From NCBI GenBank assembly GCA_963707835.1, contig CAVPRI010000001.1, positions 310,001 to 374,000 of the forward strand: a DNA stretch of 64,000 nucleotides. The letters run 5' to 3'. Made by a program: the position numbers and the translations under genes. The stretch is from Bog-473 sp963707835 (GTDB taxonomy: Bacteria > Actinomycetota > Acidimicrobiia > Acidimicrobiales > RAAP-2). The notes beneath the pieces were generated by a model. It had not been told where the DNA came from, searched no databases, and was given only the letters and a program-made list of their open reading frames with translations. Shown here in pieces: positions 61,694 through 64,000 of the stretch (position 1 is its first letter; the number at the start of each line of letters is the position of its first letter).

Positions 61694-62803
61694 ATGAGTG
61701 AGTGGACGGACGTGCTCTTGCCAACGACGATGGTCGGCTCGTACCCGCGGCCCCATTGGTTCCGCCATCAACTCCACGGGCGTGACGTCCTCGATGCGTT
61801 CAAAGACTTCGAACACCACGAAGCGTACGTCGATGCCACCCGGTCCGTACTTCGAGACCAAGAACTCGCTGGTCTCGACGTGGTTACCGACGGTCAGATG
61901 TGGTTCGACGACCTCCACGCCGGTATCGGCGCGTTCTTCTGGTACTGGTTCGAACGAATCGGGGGCTTCGGTCGCGCAATGGTGGAACACCGCGGCCTCT
62001 CCCGAGCGGCCGGACGTGACGTGTTCGTCATGGAAGAAGTCGGAGCGGCCCAGGTCTGCGGCCCCATCGAACCGGGACCTCTGCGTATGGCCTACCTCCA
62101 CTCTTTGGCGCAGGGCTCGACACCACTTCCGGTGAAGGCGGGAGTGGGTGCCGGACCCGTACAGCTTTCGGGCCTGGCTCACTTCGTCGACGGTCCGATC
62201 CACAATCGATACGAACTGTCCGCCGCACTCGCCGAGCTGTTCAACGCCGAGCTCCTGGCGATCCAAGACGCTGGGTGCACGTACATCCAGTACGAAGACC
62301 TGGGGGCGTGGACGCCGAATCTCTCAGGACACGACGACTTCGCTTGGGTCCGAGACACGGTGAACAGGGTGATGGACGGAGTTCACGTTCACAAGGCATG
62401 GCACTTCTGTCTCGGAAATGCGTGGGGGAACCGACTCGAAGCGTTGGTCGAGGGGGGGTACGCAGCCGTCCTGCCCCACTACTACGACGTTGACGTCGAC
62501 GAATTGGTGCTCGACTTCGCATGTCGCGAGATGGCCGACGTCACTCTGCTGTCAGATGTGCCCGAACATCTGCGAGTCGGCATCGGCGTGATCGATGTCC
62601 GCAATCTTGAGATCGAACATCCCGAGCAGGTCGCGACGCGCATTCGCCAGATCCTCGAACATATCGCTCCCGAGCGTGTGACTCTGACCACCGACTGTGG
62701 AATGAAGCAGCTCCCGCGCCCCGTGGCCGCTGGCAAGTTGCGATCGCTCGTGCAGGGCGCGCGGATCGTGCGGCAGGAACTGACGGGGGTCACCGAACAA
62801 TGA
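61694..62803 (+). CDS. MetE C-terminal-like (cobalamin-independent methyltransferase) protein
   Basis: 369 residues from ATG 61694-61696. It is a single-barrel relative of cobalamin-independent methionine synthase: LLPTTMVGSYPRPHWFRHQL, LDVVTDGQMWFDDL, YIQYEDLGAW, and the zinc ligands in HKAWHFCLGNAWGNRLE and LTTDCGMKQLP. The N-terminal folate-side barrel of MetE is missing, so it is more like MetE-core or archaeal/alkyltransfer enzymes. Its TGA overlaps the next small ORF by four bases. Codon use is less GC-rich than the surroundings (about 58-62% in hand-counted lines, versus 73% in dnaB). Intact. Confidence 0.85.
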   Translation: MSEWTDVLLPTTMVGSYPRPHWFRHQLHGRDVLDAFKDFEHHEAYVDATRSVLRDQELAGLDVVTDGQMWFDDLHAGIGAFFWYWFERIGGFGRAMVEHRGLSRAAGRDVFVMEEVGAAQVCGPIEPGPLRMAYLHSLAQGSTPLPVKAGVGAGPVQLSGLAHFVDGPIHNRYELSAALAELFNAELLAIQDAGCTYIQYEDLGAWTPNLSGHDDFAWVRDTVNRVMDGVHVHKAWHFCLGNAWGNRLEALVEGGYAAVLPHYYDVDVDELVLDFACREMADVTLLSDVPEHLRVGIGVIDVRNLEIEHPEQVATRIRQILEHIAPERVTLTTDCGMKQLPRPVAAGKLRSLVQGARIVRQELTGVTEQ

Positions 62804-62886
62804 GCACCCTCGACCTTCGCGACACCGCCAATCCGTTGGCTCGACACGCGGCCTTGCCCGTCGCGGTGGAGGTGAAGGTCCGATGA
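62800..62886 (+). CDS. 28-codon ORF bridging two genes
   Basis: ATG at 62800 overlaps the MetE-like stop (ATGA), and its TGA at 62884-62886 overlaps the methyltransferase ATG at 62883 (ATGA). The peptide begins MSTLDLRDTANPLARHAALP and has no recognisable motif. GGAGGTGAAGG near its end is the ribosome-binding site for the next gene. It could be a coupling leader, a real micropeptide, or the remnant of a deleted gene. Confidence 0.5.
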   Translation: MSTLDLRDTANPLARHAALPVAVEVKVR

Positions 62887-63563
62887 CCCAGCCCGCCGAC
62901 ATGGACTTGAGCGATTGGAACAAGTGGCATGCGTACTATGACGACCCCAACTCCGATCTTCATTTCCGCCTTCGCCTCGTCCAGAACCAGGTCGTCGCCG
63001 CTGTGGATGAACGCGCTCTTCGTCCGGTATCGATCGTAAGCATTTGCGGGGGTCAGGGCAGGGAGCTCATCGGAGCGCTGGAACACCACCCCCGACGCTC
63101 CGAGATTTCGGCTCGCCTCGTCGAGTTGGACCCCAACAATGCCTCGTTCGCACGTCAATGGGCTCAGCAAGTGGCGATGACCGGGGTTGAGGTGCGCAAT
63201 GAGGACGCCTCGCTGAGTGACGCGTACGAAGAATGTGAGCCGGCGGACATCGTCATCCTTTCGGGAGTCTTTGGGCATATCGGGACCGAAGATCTCAGAC
63301 GAACGATCTCCTTCCTCGGGGAGATCTGCAACACCGATGCCCGGGTGGTGTGGACCTCCTACGAGGTTCGGCCGGAACGGACCGACATGATCAAGGACAT
63401 GTTCGCCGCAAGTGAGTTCGAGGAGATGTCGTTCGAAGTCACCCCGAACGGAACCTTCGGGGTGATCGTGGAGCGTTATCGAGGCTCGCGGCACCCGTTT
63501 CGGAAGAACCAGAAGATCTTCACGTTCGGCTCTTCTCGAGAGGGCAGAGGGCCAACGTCCTAG
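62883..63563 (+). CDS. Class I SAM-dependent methyltransferase-like protein
   Basis: 226 residues from ATG 62883. The N-terminus NKWHAYYDDPNSDLHFRLRL precedes a motif I-like VSIVSICGGQGRELIGALEH near residue 50, then ARLVELDPNNASFARQWAQQ with the acidic ribose-binding residue, and ADIVILSGVFGHI. It is about the right size for a small-molecule methyltransferase. Its substrate is unknown; coupling to the MetE-like gene suggests the two enzymes share a methyl-transfer or sulfur-compound pathway. Lower GC than the bulk of the window. Confidence 0.75.
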   Translation: MTQPADMDLSDWNKWHAYYDDPNSDLHFRLRLVQNQVVAAVDERALRPVSIVSICGGQGRELIGALEHHPRRSEISARLVELDPNNASFARQWAQQVAMTGVEVRNEDASLSDAYEECEPADIVILSGVFGHIGTEDLRRTISFLGEICNTDARVVWTSYEVRPERTDMIKDMFAASEFEEMSFEVTPNGTFGVIVERYRGSRHPFRKNQKIFTFGSSREGRGPTS

Positions 63564-63593
63564 GTCGAACGACCCAGGAACGAAGCGAGTGAG

Positions 63594-64000
63594 TTACGCT
63601 CCACGAAATTGCGGAGGTCGATGTTCGGCGGCGGCCCGCACACCCTCGGCGAAGTCCGCCGTCTTGCTGAGGACCAGTTGCTGGGTGCATTCCTGTTCGA
63701 GCGCGTGATGCCGCGTCCTCAACAAGGCGTCGTCGCAGGGTGGCACGGATGGCCCGTACGGCCAGCGGTGCGCCTTCCGCAAGTTCGGTGGCGTACGAAA
63801 TGGCCGCAGCGATGAGTTCATCACCTGCGACGAGTCGATCGCAGAGTCCCATGACGAGTGCTTCGTCGCCCGGTACTCGTCGACCGGTGAGCAACAGGTC
63901 AGCAGCCGCCTGCTGTCCAACGGCCGCGGGCAGAGTGGCTGAGAGTGCGAAACCGTGGTGAAACCCGATGCGGGCAAAGTTCGTGCAGAAACGAGCCTCG
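63594..64000 (-). CDS. Enoyl-CoA hydratase/isomerase family, C-terminal part, cut by window edge (frame break)
   Basis: Only the C-terminal 135 or so residues are in the window; the start lies beyond base 64000. Visible are FARIGFHHGFALSATLPAAV, LLTGRRVPGDEALVMGLCDR and AISYATELAEGAPLAVRAIR, the crotonase C-terminal half. At about 63706 the frame changes to EQECTQQLVLSKTADFAEGV and RPPQFRGA, ending TAA 63594-63596. Such enzymes hydrate or isomerise enoyl-CoA in beta-oxidation. It converges with the methyltransferase gene. Confidence 0.85.
   Translation of the reverse strand, partial: RLVSARTLPASGFTTVSHSQPLCPRPLDSRRLLTCCSPVDEYRATKHSSWDSAIDSSQVMNSSLRPFRTPPNLRKAHRWPYGPSVPPCDDALLRTRHHALEQECTQQLVLSKTADFAEGVRAAAEHRPPQFRGA

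Overview
The window is GC-rich DNA from an actinobacterium, most likely of the class Acidimicrobiia. Three things point there: the replication-origin gene order is actinobacterial; the 13-58 kb genes have actinobacterial hallmarks (DUF6049 next to murJ, ino1-padR-DUF5318, a PPOX/F420-type enzyme, a mycofactocin-type SDR); and one secreted protein carries the GYWLVASDGG-type propeller repeats that are common in Acidimicrobiia. The class assignment is inference; the gene identities come from the sequence. Functions given for families are from memory of those families, not from searches.

Layout. (1) 0-6.4 kb, minus strand: gyrB, dciA (DUF721), recF, dnaN, dnaA, with a candidate oriC between dnaA and dnaN. 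(2) 6.6-12.7 kb, plus strand: rpmH, rnpA, yidD, yidC, jag, rsmG, two parS sites, parA, parB. (3) 12.9-20.2 kb, minus strand: an amidase with peptidoglycan-binding repeats, trxA, trxB, a small membrane protein, degV, murJ and a DUF6049 protein. (4) 20.2-30.6 kb: cca, an SDR, a sugar-phosphate isomerase-like protein, ino1, padR with a palindromic operator, DUF5318, panB, then rpsF-ssb-rpsR-rplI and dnaB, then a PPOX-fold enzyme. (5) 30.6-34.9 kb, minus strand: a five-gene cluster resembling the methylamine-dehydrogenase maturation (mau) genes, built around a Tat-exported cysteine-rich protein fused to propeller repeats. (6) 34.9-38.1 kb, minus strand: a split LigD operon (polymerase, PHP phosphoesterase, ligase). 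(7) 38-49.5 kb: MFS transporter, Bcp peroxiredoxin, orphan response regulator, DUF2505-ABC-FtsX operon, membrane proteins, site-2 protease, adenosine-specific kinase family protein, secreted peptidase-like lipoprotein. (8) 49.5-64 kb: accessory catabolic genes (four more SDRs, hydrolases, NUDIX, HIBADH-like enzyme, amidohydrolase, sulfotransferase, DUF1214, DUF427-thioesterase fusion, enoyl-CoA hydratase) plus a lower-GC MetE-like/methyltransferase pair.

How the genes work together. Regions 1-2 hold initiator, clamp, recombination mediator, gyrase, helicase-operator protein and chromosome segregation; the helicase DnaB is at 28.8 kb behind its own DnaA-box-like sites. RnpA-YidD-YidC-Jag, MurJ and the amidase serve RNA processing, membrane protein insertion and wall synthesis. 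Region 5 is the most unusual part and region 6 the second.

A caution for every reader: about 24 single-base frame breaks disrupt 15 genes, including genes expected to be essential (parA, parB, dnaB, rpsR, murJ, cca). They look like uncorrected sequencing indels, not pseudogenes. I give each such gene its full span and say where the frame changes. I saw no tRNA, rRNA, insertion sequence, prophage or CRISPR array.
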